The notes under the pieces are model-generated. The model was not told where the DNA came from. It did not search any database and worked only from the letters and a program-made list of their open reading frames with translations. A stretch of 64,000 nucleotides of DNA from the NCBI GenBank assembly GCA_016720395.1, contig JADKKR010000005.1, positions 62,001 to 126,000 on the forward strand, written 5' to 3'. Below, in pieces: positions 19,981 to 28,900 of this stretch (position 1 is the stretch's first letter; each line of letters begins with the position of its first letter). The stretch comes from Geobacteraceae bacterium (GTDB taxonomy: Bacteria; Desulfobacterota; Desulfuromonadia; Geobacterales; Pseudopelobacteraceae). The position numbers and the translations under genes were made by a program.

Positions 19981-20745
19981 ATGAGAACACGACTACTGAT
20001 TACGTTACTCGGAACCATATTGATCACTGCCCAGGTCCAGGCTGAAGAGCAGAAACCTCTGACACAGAATGAAAAAACCAGCTATGCGGTCGGGGTCGAC
20101 CTGATCAGGAACTTTAAACGCCAGGGCATGGATACTGATCTGGCCTCCGTCGTACGGGGCATGCAGGACGAAAGCTCCGCAAAGAAACTTCAGTTAAGCG
20201 AGACGGAGATAGCCGTCACCTTGAAAAACTACAATTACGAATTGCGAAACAAGCAGGCCCTGATGAGAAAGCAGACAGCAGATAAAAATATGAATGACGG
20301 CAAAGTCTTTCTGGAAGCCAACAAGTCCAAGGCTGGTATCGTGACCCTGCCCAGCGGCCTGCAGTATAAGGTCATCAAGGCCGGAGACGGCAAAAAACCG
20401 CTCGAGAACGATGCGGTCACCTGCCGCTACAAAGGCAAACTGCTCGATGGTACAGAATTCGATAATTCCGACAGCATGGGGATGTCAGTCACCTTCTTTG
20501 TCAAGGACAGCACCATCGAAGGCTGGAAAGAGGCTCTCAAGCTTATGCCGGCCGGCTCCAAATGGCAGCTCTTCGTACCCTCCGAACTCGGCTTCGGTGA
20601 AAAGGGCGCCGGACGCGACGTCGGTCCGAATGCGGTATTGATCTATGACATCGAGCTGCTGGCGGTGAATCCGCAGCGGGTGCTGCCGAAGAAAGCGGTT
20701 GAGGATGATAAAATTCAGAAACATAAGGACAGACATCATGATTAG
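19981..20745 (+). CDS. Periplasmic FKBP-type peptidyl-prolyl isomerase (FkpA/Mip-like)
   Basis: This is a prolyl isomerase and chaperone of the periplasm or outer membrane. A signal peptide (LLITLLGTILITAQVQA) is followed by the FKBP N-terminal dimerisation domain (KTSYAVGVDLIRNFKRQGM). A helical linker leads to the FKBP domain from about residue 115 (LPSGLQYKVIKAGDGKKP, GSKWQLFVPSELGFGEKG, AVLIYDIELL). Length (254 aa) fits. A charged tail (KKAVEDDKIQKHKDRHHD) is unusual. Its last 8 bases overlap the start of the cytochrome fusion gene, so the two are co-translated and the isomerase may help fold that partner. Confidence 0.9.
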   Translation: MRTRLLITLLGTILITAQVQAEEQKPLTQNEKTSYAVGVDLIRNFKRQGMDTDLASVVRGMQDESSAKKLQLSETEIAVTLKNYNYELRNKQALMRKQTADKNMNDGKVFLEANKSKAGIVTLPSGLQYKVIKAGDGKKPLENDAVTCRYKGKLLDGTEFDNSDSMGMSVTFFVKDSTIEGWKEALKLMPAGSKWQLFVPSELGFGEKGAGRDVGPNAVLIYDIELLAVNPQRVLPKKAVEDDKIQKHKDRHHD

Positions 20746-22510
20746 GGGACTACTTGCATCGATAATGGTCAGCCTCTGTTTGTTCACTGCGCCGGGATGG
20801 GGAGCTGAGACCGCTGCTGTGTCAGCCGCCAATTCCGAAACCCTGCGTCTGGGTGAACGGATGTATCGTGACGGGATACTGCCCTCAGGCGAACCGATGA
20901 TGGCAACCATCAGGGACGACGTACAGATCCAGGGCGATGCCTTCAGCTGTGTCAGCTGCCACCTGCGCAGCGGAATCGGTTCCATGGAGGGCCAGATCCT
21001 CTCGCCGCCGACCAACGGAGCCAAGCTCTACAAACCCTACTATAAGTATCCGCCGCTGCTGGATCCCCAGTACGGTCGTGTGAAAAAGGGGATGTGGGAT
21101 GCCCCGGTCATGAATATCGTCTACCGCCCGGCCTACACCGACAAGACCCTGGCAGAGGCCCTGCTTGGAGGCGTCGATCCCCAGGGAGTCGAGCTCAATG
21201 CCGCCATGCCGCGCTACAAGCTTGATGACAAAAACATGGAGATTCTGATCGCCTACCTGAAAACCCTCTCCGCCGAGCCCTCGCCCGGGGTGGGCAAGGA
21301 TTACAAGTATATCAGGTTTGCCACGGTCATCGCCGGTGATGTGCCTGAAGACGAGCGCAAGGAGATGATGGCGCTCCTGGAAGCGGTTATGAAGCACCAC
21401 AACCGTCTGGGACAGATCAAGAACCGCTATCAGAACATGGGCAAGAAGATGAAGGCGGCGTCCTTCAACTACCCGGTATTCACGATCGTCCCCTGGCAGT
21501 TAAACGGTCCTCCCGACACCTGGAAAGCCCAGCTGGAGGAATACTATCGCAAGGAGCCGGTCTTTGCCCTGCTGGGCGGCCTGTCCGCCGGTGACTGGCA
21601 GCCGATGCACGAGTTCAGTGAACAGCACAAGATCCCCTGTCTCCTGCCGGTCACCGACCTGCCGGTGATCTCCGATACGGACTGGTATACCCTCTATTTC
21701 TCCAAAGGGATCTATCAGGAGGGCGAGAGTGCTGCCCGCTTCCTTGGATTGAATCTGGACGCAGCCGAAGACGGCCGTGTGCTGCAGGTTGTGGAGGATT
21801 CACCCCGCGCCCGCGCCCTGGCCCGCGGCTTTCAGGAAACCTGGAAGGACCTGGGGCGAAGCGCCCCGGAGACCATCAACCTGGCAGCCGGTGAATCGTT
21901 CAACCCTGCAAAGCTGATGGCGCAGAAGAAACCGGCCGCTATCCTGCTCTGGACCGCTGCCGGCACCGTCCGGGCCCTCGATGTGCTGGCCGCTGACAAA
22001 GCCGCACCGAAGATGGTCTATGTATCGGCGACGCTGCTGAAGAAAGACATCTGGAACATTCCCGAGCGTGCACGGGGAATCACGCATATCAGCTATCCGT
22101 ACCGGGTGGATGCCGAATCTGACTTCTTTACCTACGATGCCAAGACCTGGATGAAAAAGCGCAATGTCCCGATCAGCGAATCGCGGATCTCGACCCGGCT
22201 CTATGCCCTGATGAATGTCCTGCTTGACCCGTTCAAGGTGGTCAAGCGCGATTTCAATCCGGCCGGGCAGGGGCAGGGCAGGGTCATCATCGAAGAACAG
22301 TTCGAGACCTTGATGCACGTCAAGCGCAACTACTACCGCGACTATCTGTTCGATGTCATCGGCATGTTCGGCGACCGCCCCAGTCTGGACTATGAGCGCT
22401 TCAGCTTCGGCCCGGGACAGCGCTACATGTCCAAGGGGTGCTTTATCGTGCAGCTCTCCGCCGGACCGAAACCCCAGCTGATCAAGAAAAGCGACTGGGT
22501 TATCTACTAG
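20738..22510 (+). CDS. Monohaem cytochrome c fused to a periplasmic-binding-protein-like domain
   Basis: This is an exported protein (signal peptide GLLASIMVSLCLFTAPGWG). A single haem c site CVSCH lies at residues 71-75, followed by an MPRYKL segment likely to provide the axial Met. From about residue 185 to the end it resembles a type 1 periplasmic binding protein (LivK-like): LLGGLSAGDWQPMHEFSEQ, YQEGESAARFLGL, ILLWTAAGTVRALDVLA. The start ATG 20738 has AAGGA upstream and yields 590 residues; the frame is open to 20699. The arrangement suggests a redox-active sensor or binding protein, perhaps passing electrons or a signal. The ligand is unknown. A strong terminator follows. Confidence 0.78.
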   Translation: MIRGLLASIMVSLCLFTAPGWGAETAAVSAANSETLRLGERMYRDGILPSGEPMMATIRDDVQIQGDAFSCVSCHLRSGIGSMEGQILSPPTNGAKLYKPYYKYPPLLDPQYGRVKKGMWDAPVMNIVYRPAYTDKTLAEALLGGVDPQGVELNAAMPRYKLDDKNMEILIAYLKTLSAEPSPGVGKDYKYIRFATVIAGDVPEDERKEMMALLEAVMKHHNRLGQIKNRYQNMGKKMKAASFNYPVFTIVPWQLNGPPDTWKAQLEEYYRKEPVFALLGGLSAGDWQPMHEFSEQHKIPCLLPVTDLPVISDTDWYTLYFSKGIYQEGESAARFLGLNLDAAEDGRVLQVVEDSPRARALARGFQETWKDLGRSAPETINLAAGESFNPAKLMAQKKPAAILLWTAAGTVRALDVLAADKAAPKMVYVSATLLKKDIWNIPERARGITHISYPYRVDAESDFFTYDAKTWMKKRNVPISESRISTRLYALMNVLLDPFKVVKRDFNPAGQGQGRVIIEEQFETLMHVKRNYYRDYLFDVIGMFGDRPSLDYERFSFGPGQRYMSKGCFIVQLSAGPKPQLIKKSDWVIY

Positions 22511-22553
22511 GAAAACCTTAAAAAGATACCAGCGCCGCACGCGGCAAACGCCA

Positions 22554-22592
22554 ATGGCCACTCACCTGAAAAGGAGAGTGGCCATTTTTTTA
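22554..22592 (+). terminator. Rho-independent terminator after the cytochrome fusion gene
   Basis: A perfect 10-bp stem ATGGCCACTC / GAGTGGCCAT (22554-22563 and 22576-22585) with a 12-base loop is followed directly by a T run. It ends the FKBP-cytochrome transcription unit. Confidence 0.9.
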
Positions 22593-22599
22593 GTCGCAA

Positions 22600-22936
22600 G
22601 ACGACATCGTATATGTTTTCTCAAGCCGCCACGTCAAAGGCAATTTAACAGGGATGGAGGGGATACAGGGGATAACGGCAAAAACATACTTCTGAATTCT
22701 CGGGTTTAAACCAAAAAGAAACCGGGGTCTAAGATGTATCCCCTTCATCCCCTCCATCCCTGTAAAAGTAAGGTTTTGTTTTTGGTGTCATCCCACTTCG
22801 CTCTGCTCACTCAAACCGCCACGTCAAAGGCAGTTTATCAGGGATGAAGGGGATACAGAGGATAATAGCAAAAACATACTTCTGACCGTGGTTACAGGGG
22901 ATAACGGCAAAAACATACTCCAGAATTCCGGGGGTT
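22600..22936. repeat. R1 fragments and R3 elements
   Basis: A complete but diverged R3 lies at about 22642-22769, with right end CATCCCTGTAAAAGT and left end ATTTAACAGGGATGG. A second, shortened and internally duplicated R3 (about 22831-22935) runs into the end of the antitoxin gene. R1 fragments (CACTCAAACCGCCACGTCAA) sit between. No gene seen. Confidence 0.7.
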
Positions 22937-23257
22937 TTAGGTTGCCCCATGCGCATGCATATCCGGCTCCACCGTTAAACGTAGCCCCATGCCATGCAAC
23001 AACTTTGATATGCTATTGAACTCAGGATTTCCTTTTTTCGATAATGTCTTGTAGAGGCTTGACCGGCTGACGTGTGTCTTTTCAGCAATAGCCGTCATGC
23101 CACCCTGTGCGTGTGCCACTTCCCGCAATGCCAGCAAAAACGCTTCTCTGTCATTATCCTCAATTACGGCATTAAGAAATGCTGCTGCGTTTTCAGGATC
23201 TTTCAGCCATTCATGATGGTACTCATCGTAGCTTCCTGTTTTGCGTGTCATATCCAT
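22937..23257 (-). CDS. HigA-like antitoxin with helix-turn-helix
   Basis: This is the DNA-binding antitoxin of a toxin-first pair. The segment FLLALREVAHAQGGMTAIAEK and HVSRSSLYKTLS forms a Cro/CI-type helix-turn-helix, as in the putative addiction module antidote family. I chose the ATG at 23257, preceded by AGAGGA; this ATG overlaps the toxin stop as TAATG, and it gives 106 residues. An upstream in-frame ATG at 23281 exists. Its 3' end directly abuts an R3 repeat. Confidence 0.85.
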   Translation of the reverse strand: MDMTRKTGSYDEYHHEWLKDPENAAAFLNAVIEDNDREAFLLALREVAHAQGGMTAIAEKTHVSRSSLYKTLSKKGNPEFNSISKLLHGMGLRLTVEPDMHAHGAT

Positions 23258-23586
23258 TATCCTCTCTGTTGTCGTTTCCAATATGCTTTCGCAAGCTTGA
23301 CGTCTTGCTTCTGAGTGGACTTGTCACCACCAATAAGGAGCAGAACAACTTTTTTACCATTCATCCCATAATAAAGGCGATAGCCGGGGCCATAGTCTAT
23401 CTTCAACTCGTTTACCCCGTCGCCCAGAGCCTTTACATCACCAAAATTACCGAGCCTCACGCGGTTAAGTCTCGCGCTGATTCTGGCGTGTGCGTTACGG
23501 TCTCGAAGGTTTAATAACCATTCCGTAAACGGTGCACTTCCATCATCTTCGAGATAATATTCCAATTGGTAAGGTGTATCGACCAT
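23257..23586 (-). CDS. HigB/RelE-like addiction module killer protein
   Basis: This is a likely ribosome-associated mRNA-cleaving toxin of the RelE superfamily, in the phage Gp49-like/addiction-module killer subgroup. Features include FTEWLLNLRDRNAHARISARLNR at the start, GVNELKIDYGPGYRLYYG in the middle, and VVLLLIGGDKSTQKQDVKLAK at the end, all conserved in the subgroup. Length (109 aa) fits. It lies upstream of and overlaps its antitoxin gene, the HigBA order. Confidence 0.88.
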   Translation of the reverse strand: MVDTPYQLEYYLEDDGSAPFTEWLLNLRDRNAHARISARLNRVRLGNFGDVKALGDGVNELKIDYGPGYRLYYGMNGKKVVLLLIGGDKSTQKQDVKLAKAYWKRQQRG

Positions 23587-24277
23587 GCCAAATTGTATCC
23601 TTTGGGAAACATATTTACAAGTAGATAATTAATGCGGTCACAAAGTTAACCATGTATCCATCTAAAATAGCTCTTTGTTTTCGGTTACCCCCTCAGCGAT
23701 TGCTCTTAGCGGCGTCGCGGCGTTGCGTGATAAAAGTCTTGCCTCTCGCCCGTTCGCTTCTGCTCACTCAAGCCGCCAAGTCAAAGGCAGTTTAACTGGG
23801 ATGAAGGGGATACAGGGGATAACAGCAAAAACATGAGGCTCTTGCAAAAGTCTTAGAAATTGACTCCCCCTCCCTTGACGGGAGGGGGTTGGGGGGTGGG
23901 TGAAGCTGCAACTTGCTGATTTCATGGCAACCTCCCCCCCACCCTAACCCTCCCCCGCCAAGGGGGAGGGAATGTTTTGGACTTTTGCAAGAGGTTCACA
24001 TACTTCTGAATTCCGGGTTTAACCCAAAAAAGAAGCCTGGTGTCCAGGATGTATCCCCTTCATCCCTTTAGGCCCACTGGGGTCCTCCATCCCTGTAAAA
24101 GTGCTCTTTGTTTCCAAATAATCAGGTTTTGCCTTACTCGGCGTACATCCGCCTTTATCGCCTAGAGGCGCCTGATGTAACAACTAACTGGCTGTATGTT
24201 TGTTACAAAAACGAACAAACAACACCCAATAATACTTCTGGCGGCGGTTAACTGCTTTTTATTGATGAATATCTTTC
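23587..24277. repeat. Repeat mosaic: R1, an R3 split by a MITE, R2
   Basis: R1 lies at about 23695-23790. A diverged R3 copy begins at about 23788 and resumes at 24002, interrupted by the element at 23835-23997. R2 follows at about 24128-24175. Next is a segment shared, inverted, with 4965-5060, then GGCGGCGGTTAA at 24240-24251. No gene seen. Confidence 0.75.
23835..23997. mobile_element. MITE-like non-autonomous element, 163 bp, inserted in an R3 repeat
   Basis: The ends GAGGCTCTTGCAAAAGTC and GACTTTTGCAAGAGGTTC are inverted repeats matching at 16 of 18 positions. The element is flanked by a direct repeat ACAT (23831-23834 and 23998-24001). Other R3 copies carry the uninterrupted site AAAAACATACTTCTG, so this is a clear insertion with a 4-bp target duplication. 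The interior has G-rich and C-rich palindromic arms and no ORF. A related full-length transposase is not in the window. Confidence 0.85.
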
Positions 24278-24652
24278 CTATGCATTCAATTCCAGATTGA
24301 AACGCGTAGCCCTTACTCTAGGGACTACTTCTTTAGCACGTGGCCTCGTCAGGTCAATTATCCCGTAATTAGCCATTGTGTGAAGCGTCCTGGACAGATT
24401 GCTTTTCTTCCGTCCGGACAGGATTTCAAGTTCACCCAAAGAATTCGGTTTCTGTTCATCAATGATGCGCAGCAATGTCCTGTTGTCGTCACTCAACACC
24501 TGCGCGAAAGACTGCAGCGATTCGAACCAGATCTTGGGCTCATCTTTCCCGGGCTTGTATTCACCCTTTGCTATAGCAATTGTACGGCGCTTGAATTCTT
24601 CGCGCGTCATTATTCCTACTTTGATGCTTCTGTTATCTGCCATGGCATTCAT
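24278..24652 (-). CDS. TumA-like antitoxin / winged-helix regulator
   Basis: This is a MarR-like winged-helix protein of the HVO_A0114 type that commonly pairs with TumE/DUF6516 toxins. The recognition region is PNSLGELEILSGRKKSNLSR followed by TLHTMANYGIIDL. AAGGAG lies just before the ATG at 24652. It is downstream of the putative toxin gene by 32 bases in the same direction. Antitoxin and autoregulator roles are inferred from family pairing. Confidence 0.78.
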   Translation of the reverse strand: MNAMADNRSIKVGIMTREEFKRRTIAIAKGEYKPGKDEPKIWFESLQSFAQVLSDDNRTLLRIIDEQKPNSLGELEILSGRKKSNLSRTLHTMANYGIIDLTRPRAKEVVPRVRATRFNLELNA

Positions 24653-24684
24653 ATAAATCTCCTTTGATTCTCAATCCGCTGGAT

Positions 24685-25041
24685 CTAGACAATAAGTTCG
24701 ACTTCAGCCCAGAAGTCCTCTATCAGTTGCGCGGCCGACTCAAATTCATACGGGGTAACTTTCTCCCTGTTGTGCTTATGGTCCCAGGTTGTCTTTCGTC
24801 CCCCAAACTTCTTCCGGCGAGGTGACGGAGTTGCATGGGCGTTATCAAAACCTATAATCCTTCTGTTATTGCGGTCGTGAAGAGTAATGCAATACGAAAT
24901 CCCGTGCGGTACCTGCCCGTTCGGCGTTATCTCGTAAGCCTCGAACTTCACCCAGTAACCGTTATCAAGACGGTAGGTCGTCTTGTTAAGATCAAGCAGG
25001 GTCTCCAGACCTTCATGCAGGTTTCTGCGAGGGCTTGGCAT
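24685..25041 (-). CDS. TumE-like toxin (DUF6516 family)
   Basis: The small basic protein contains the family's features: an N-terminal YRLDNGYWVKFEA strand pair, HGISYCITLHDRNNRRIIGFDNAHA, and the WDHKH segment followed by a C-terminal helix ending EDFWAEVELIV. DUF6516 members are annotated as TumE toxins next to winged-helix antitoxins. The ribosome site GAGGGA precedes the ATG at 25041. A perfect palindrome lies 19 bases upstream of the start. Confidence 0.8.
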   Translation of the reverse strand: MPSPRRNLHEGLETLLDLNKTTYRLDNGYWVKFEAYEITPNGQVPHGISYCITLHDRNNRRIIGFDNAHATPSPRRKKFGGRKTTWDHKHNREKVTPYEFESAAQLIEDFWAEVELIV

Positions 25042-25059
25042 ATGAGTTTCCCTCAGAAT

Positions 25060-25084
25060 ATGATTATCATGCGATGATAATCAT
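25060..25084. promoter_or_regulatory. Perfect inverted repeat upstream of the TumE-like gene (likely operator)
   Basis: ATGATTATCAT and ATGATAATCAT form a perfect 11-bp inverted repeat with a 3-base spacer GCG. It sits 19-43 bases upstream of the toxin start, where the promoter should be. A dimeric winged-helix antitoxin binding here would explain autoregulation. Confidence 0.65.
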
Positions 25085-25660
25085 ACAAGGGAAAGATATT
25101 AGAATCAAGCAGATGTTCTCTGCGGCGGTGAATTTTCAAGACCATCCTCACACTTACCCCAAAGATCAGCTTTGGCCAAGATTTCGGGGTTAACCCAAAA
25201 TGATTGCCTTACGCTTTCTTAGCGGCGTCGCGGCGTTGCGTGATAAAAGTCTTGCCTCTCGCCCGTTCGCTTCTGCTCACTCAAGACGCCAAGACGCCGA
25301 GGAAACCCAATAAGCTTTCGGATTTACCCCATAAAAAGATTTGCCCTACTCGGCGTACATCCGCCTTTATCGCCTAGAGGCGCCTACTTCTGGCGGCGGT
25401 TAATAAAAAGACTTTGAATCATGTGCCTTACGCTTTCTTCGCGTCTTCGCGGCTTTGCGTGACAAAAGTCTTGCCTCTCGCCCGTTCGCTCTGCTTACTC
25501 AAGCCGCCAAGACGCCAAGGAGCCCCTCTAGCATTTCTGGTTTACCCCAAAGATCAGGTTTGGCCCAACCATCTGACGTGTTGTGATGTTACCTCTGTGC
25601 ACCCTGTGTCTCTGTGTTAAACCGCATTTTTGGGTTCCCCGCTGATGATAGTTTTCTCAC
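25085..25660. repeat. Repeat mosaic: R1 (two copies), R2, R5
   Basis: R1 copies lie at about 25200-25300 and 25425-25525. Between them is R2 (25344-25405), with CTCGGCGTACATCCGCCTTT, the CGCCTAGAGGCG palindrome and GGCGGCGGTTAA. An R5 copy (about 25578-25622) ends in GTGTCTCTGTGTTAAA. No gene is credible in this stretch. Confidence 0.75.
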
Positions 25661-25678
25661 ATTCACACCACCCTGCGA

Positions 25679-25703
25679 TGAGACAAATGTCTCATTGTGA
25701 GAC
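25679..25703 (+). promoter_or_regulatory. Triple TGAGAC activator-site candidate upstream of MCO1
   Basis: The layout is TGAGAC, 4 bases, GTCTCA, 3 bases, TGAGAC. The first two half-sites form a perfect inverted repeat. The same arrangement occurs upstream of the MCO2 operon (59942-59967, minus strand). It lies 63 bases upstream of a sigma54-like element, the usual location for an enhancer-binding activator. Confidence 0.6.
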
Positions 25704-25766
25704 TGTAGGGAATGTTTAACATTTTGTAATACACTGCAATCATTACAAAATTACAAAACAGCCGTT

Positions 25767-25782
25767 TGGCACACTAGTTGAA
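25767..25782 (+). promoter_or_regulatory. Sigma54-like -24/-12 promoter of MCO1
   Basis: TGGCAC, 5 bases, TTGAA matches the RpoN consensus TGGCAC-N5-TTGCW with one deviation, GA instead of GC at -12. The GG and the -12 doublet have the required 10-base gap. A start here would give a leader of about 110 bases before the ATG at 25905. Confidence 0.5.
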
Positions 25783-25904
25783 TAAGTTAACGTAAATTTA
25801 ACATGGCCAAACAAGCGTATGCCTGGATAAATTCTTTTAATTTAAGTAGTTATCCCATTACTAACGCCCGGAACATCAGGGCACAACCTAAAAGGAGGTT
25901 CAAT

Positions 25905-28900
25905 ATGAGAACCAGAGGCAGTACAACCAAGCGTCTGATCACGTTCATCAGTAGCATTATGATGTTCGTGCTCGTCGCTTCCTCGGTGTTTGCGGCTCCG
26001 CCGAACACCGAGTTCCTCCCAACGTTTGCAGTCGAAACGTTGACACCGGTTTCCCAGGCCGCAGCCGCCTGGAAAAACGTGGCTCCCAATGCCTTGGCGA
26101 GCTATTACACGTATCAACCCCTGACCAATGCCGATGCCCTGCTTGCAGGCTTCCCGGCAACCTGCGGTGACAAAGCGTCAGCACTGCCGGCTGATCAGGC
26201 CAGTACACTTGACTGCTACATCATTACGGTCAAGAAACTCATCCAGCCGATGTCGCTGGACTTCCTCAACCTCACCGGCATATCTGCCGCTGCAGGTGCC
26301 AATCTTTTCCCCGGCCCCGGTCTGCTCCAGGCTGACGGCCTGACACCCTTCGTCAACCAGACGACGACCGTAACCAATCTGCTGGCATCTGCCGGCGGCA
26401 TGACATCAGCCTGGGGTTACGGCTCCGGCGGTAACAACTGGCAGCCCTTCGGCGCAGCCGGTCCGACGCTTGCACGCGGTAACGCACCGGCTGTATTTGC
26501 CAACACCCCCATCGGCCTCACAACCGGTGAGGGCGCCGGCGTAACCGGTATCTGGCATTTCCCGGCCCCGACCATCAAGGGTAAAGGCACCCATGATTAC
26601 CTCAATCCTCAGTTAGATCCGCCGCGCCCCGTACTGGTCCTGTGGCAGAATGACCTGCCCAATGAAAAACCGGTTGGTCACGATCCGACAGTGGACTGCG
26701 GTGAAGTTGCCGAGTTCTGCTATCCCTACGACCGTATCGTAACCCACGTTCACGGCGCCCATGTCGGCCCTGAGAGCGACGGTCTGGCCGTAGCATGGTA
26801 CAACAAAAACTTCAAGCTGTTTGGTGAGGGCAAATTCACCGGAACAGCTCCCCTCGACGGCTACCTCTACACCCTTGGCGCCGGTTCAACAGGCCAGGTT
26901 CCGGTAGCACTGCAGGGCGCACCGCTCTACTACTACCCGATGACCCAGGAAGCCGGTACGATCTGGTATCATGATCATGCCATCGGCACCACCCACCTCA
27001 ATACCAATATGGGTATGGCCGGTTTCTTCCCGCTGACCGACAGCATCGAAATCGCTCTGCAGACTCCGACCCCAGCGATTCCTGCGGATCCCCTTGCCGT
27101 TCCTCCCGTTGCCGGATCACCTGCCGTACCTGCCGTACTGCCGACCGGCGACTTCGAGCTCGGTTTCGCTCTGCAGGATCGTCATTTCGGTGTCGACGGC
27201 GAGATGGTCTTCCCGGCATCCGCAGTCTATGACAAGAATGACATCAACTGCGTTATGGATGCCGACAACAACGCCCTGCCCGGCACCTGTGCCCGTCTGC
27301 ACTGGATGAAGCAGCTCGGCAACCCGCTGCTGACCGCAGGTTGAGGACCCGACTCCGGCAGTACGTCTGATACCTTTCAATCAGGCAACTCTTGATGCCT
27401 GGAAGATCGGTACTGCCGCTCAGCAGGCAGACTACGCACTCAACTTCCCGACCGACTGCAAGGTCAACCTGGGCAACACCTTCGAAGGTATTGCCGGTGT
27501 TGATCCGGTAGACGGCTCCAGGATTCTATTCACCCAGTGTGCCCCGTTCCCGGCACAGTCCGCCACGCTCGAGTACTTCGGCAACATGCCGGTAGTCAAC
27601 GGCGTGACCTATGCAACCTACACCGTCGAGCCGACCGTCTACCGTATCCGTCTCATCGGCGGTACCGACTCACGCGCCTGGATCGCCCAGCTGGTCAAAG
27701 GCAATCCGACTCCTTCCATGGTCGACTGCGGTGGTATCGATCCTGATACCCTGGTAGCCGGCGCACCCAACGGCTGTGCCGTGTATCCTGCAACATCGAT
27801 CATTCCTTTCTACCAGGTTGGTACCGAGCAGGGTCTGCTGCCTACCATGGTCAAGCGTACCGAAATCGATATCATGGGTGGCGAGCGTATTGACGTACTC
27901 GTAGACTTCTCTGGAGTAGCCGGCCAGACCGTCACCATGAAAAACCTGGGCGACGATGCTCCTTACTCGGGTCGTTTTGACTTCGACAACATCGACATCC
28001 GCCAGCCGACCTCCCTTAACATTCCGGAGATCATGAAGTTCGTCGTCAACAAGAAACCTCTTGCTCCGGCTCTTCCGGTTGTAAGTGCACAGACACCGGC
28101 TGACGGTATCGTGCTGAAGGCTGCTCCTTTCCTTGGTACACCTACCGTAACAAGGACCATCGCCCTGATCGAGATCACCGATCAGTATGGTCGCACCATG
28201 CCGACTGTTGATGCCCGCGGGTATGTTCCCCCCGGTATCCGCACCACCGAAGTAATGCAGGCTGGCGACACCGAGTATTGGGATATCGTCAACACAACCG
28301 TTGATGCACATCCCATGCACATCCACCAGGTTCCGTTCCTGCCGATCTACCGTCAGGCAATAGCCCTGGACGCAAATAGCGTTCCGCTCGCTTCCGGCTT
28401 CAAGGCTGCCTACAACAGCGGTCTTGTCTATGATGTGACCGAGCACGACAAAACCGATGCAGCCCGTTCCAAGTATGTATTTACCCCTTCACAGTACGTT
28501 GTTGATCCGGCCTCCTCTCCAATCCCGGTAGAAAGATATGATGCCGGCTGGAAAGACACCATCAACACACCTCCGGGTTATGTCGTCCGCAACAAGATCA
28601 TGTTCGACATCCTTGGCGATTACGTATGGCACTGCCACATCCTGTCACACGAAGAGCATGACATGATGCGTCCGTTCCGCGTAACCAATAAAAATCCTCT
28701 GACCGCTCCGACTGCTGTTCTGGTCGGCGCCGTAGCAAACGGCATGGTCTCGGTTGAAGTTCAGCCTGCACAGGCTGCCCCGATTCAGCATGTTGTACAG
28801 ATGCGGAAAGTCGGCACACCGTTCTGGAGCACAAGCTTTGCTTCCACAAGCCTTCAGTCGGTTAACGTTGACGCCGTCGGTGGTCCTGGTGAATATGAAT

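Noticed and set aside
27330..27345. Programmed +1 frameshift in MCO1
   Set aside because: The site has no slippery or rare-codon signal I recognise, and many similar one-base defects occur in the same stretch, so a common technical cause is simpler.
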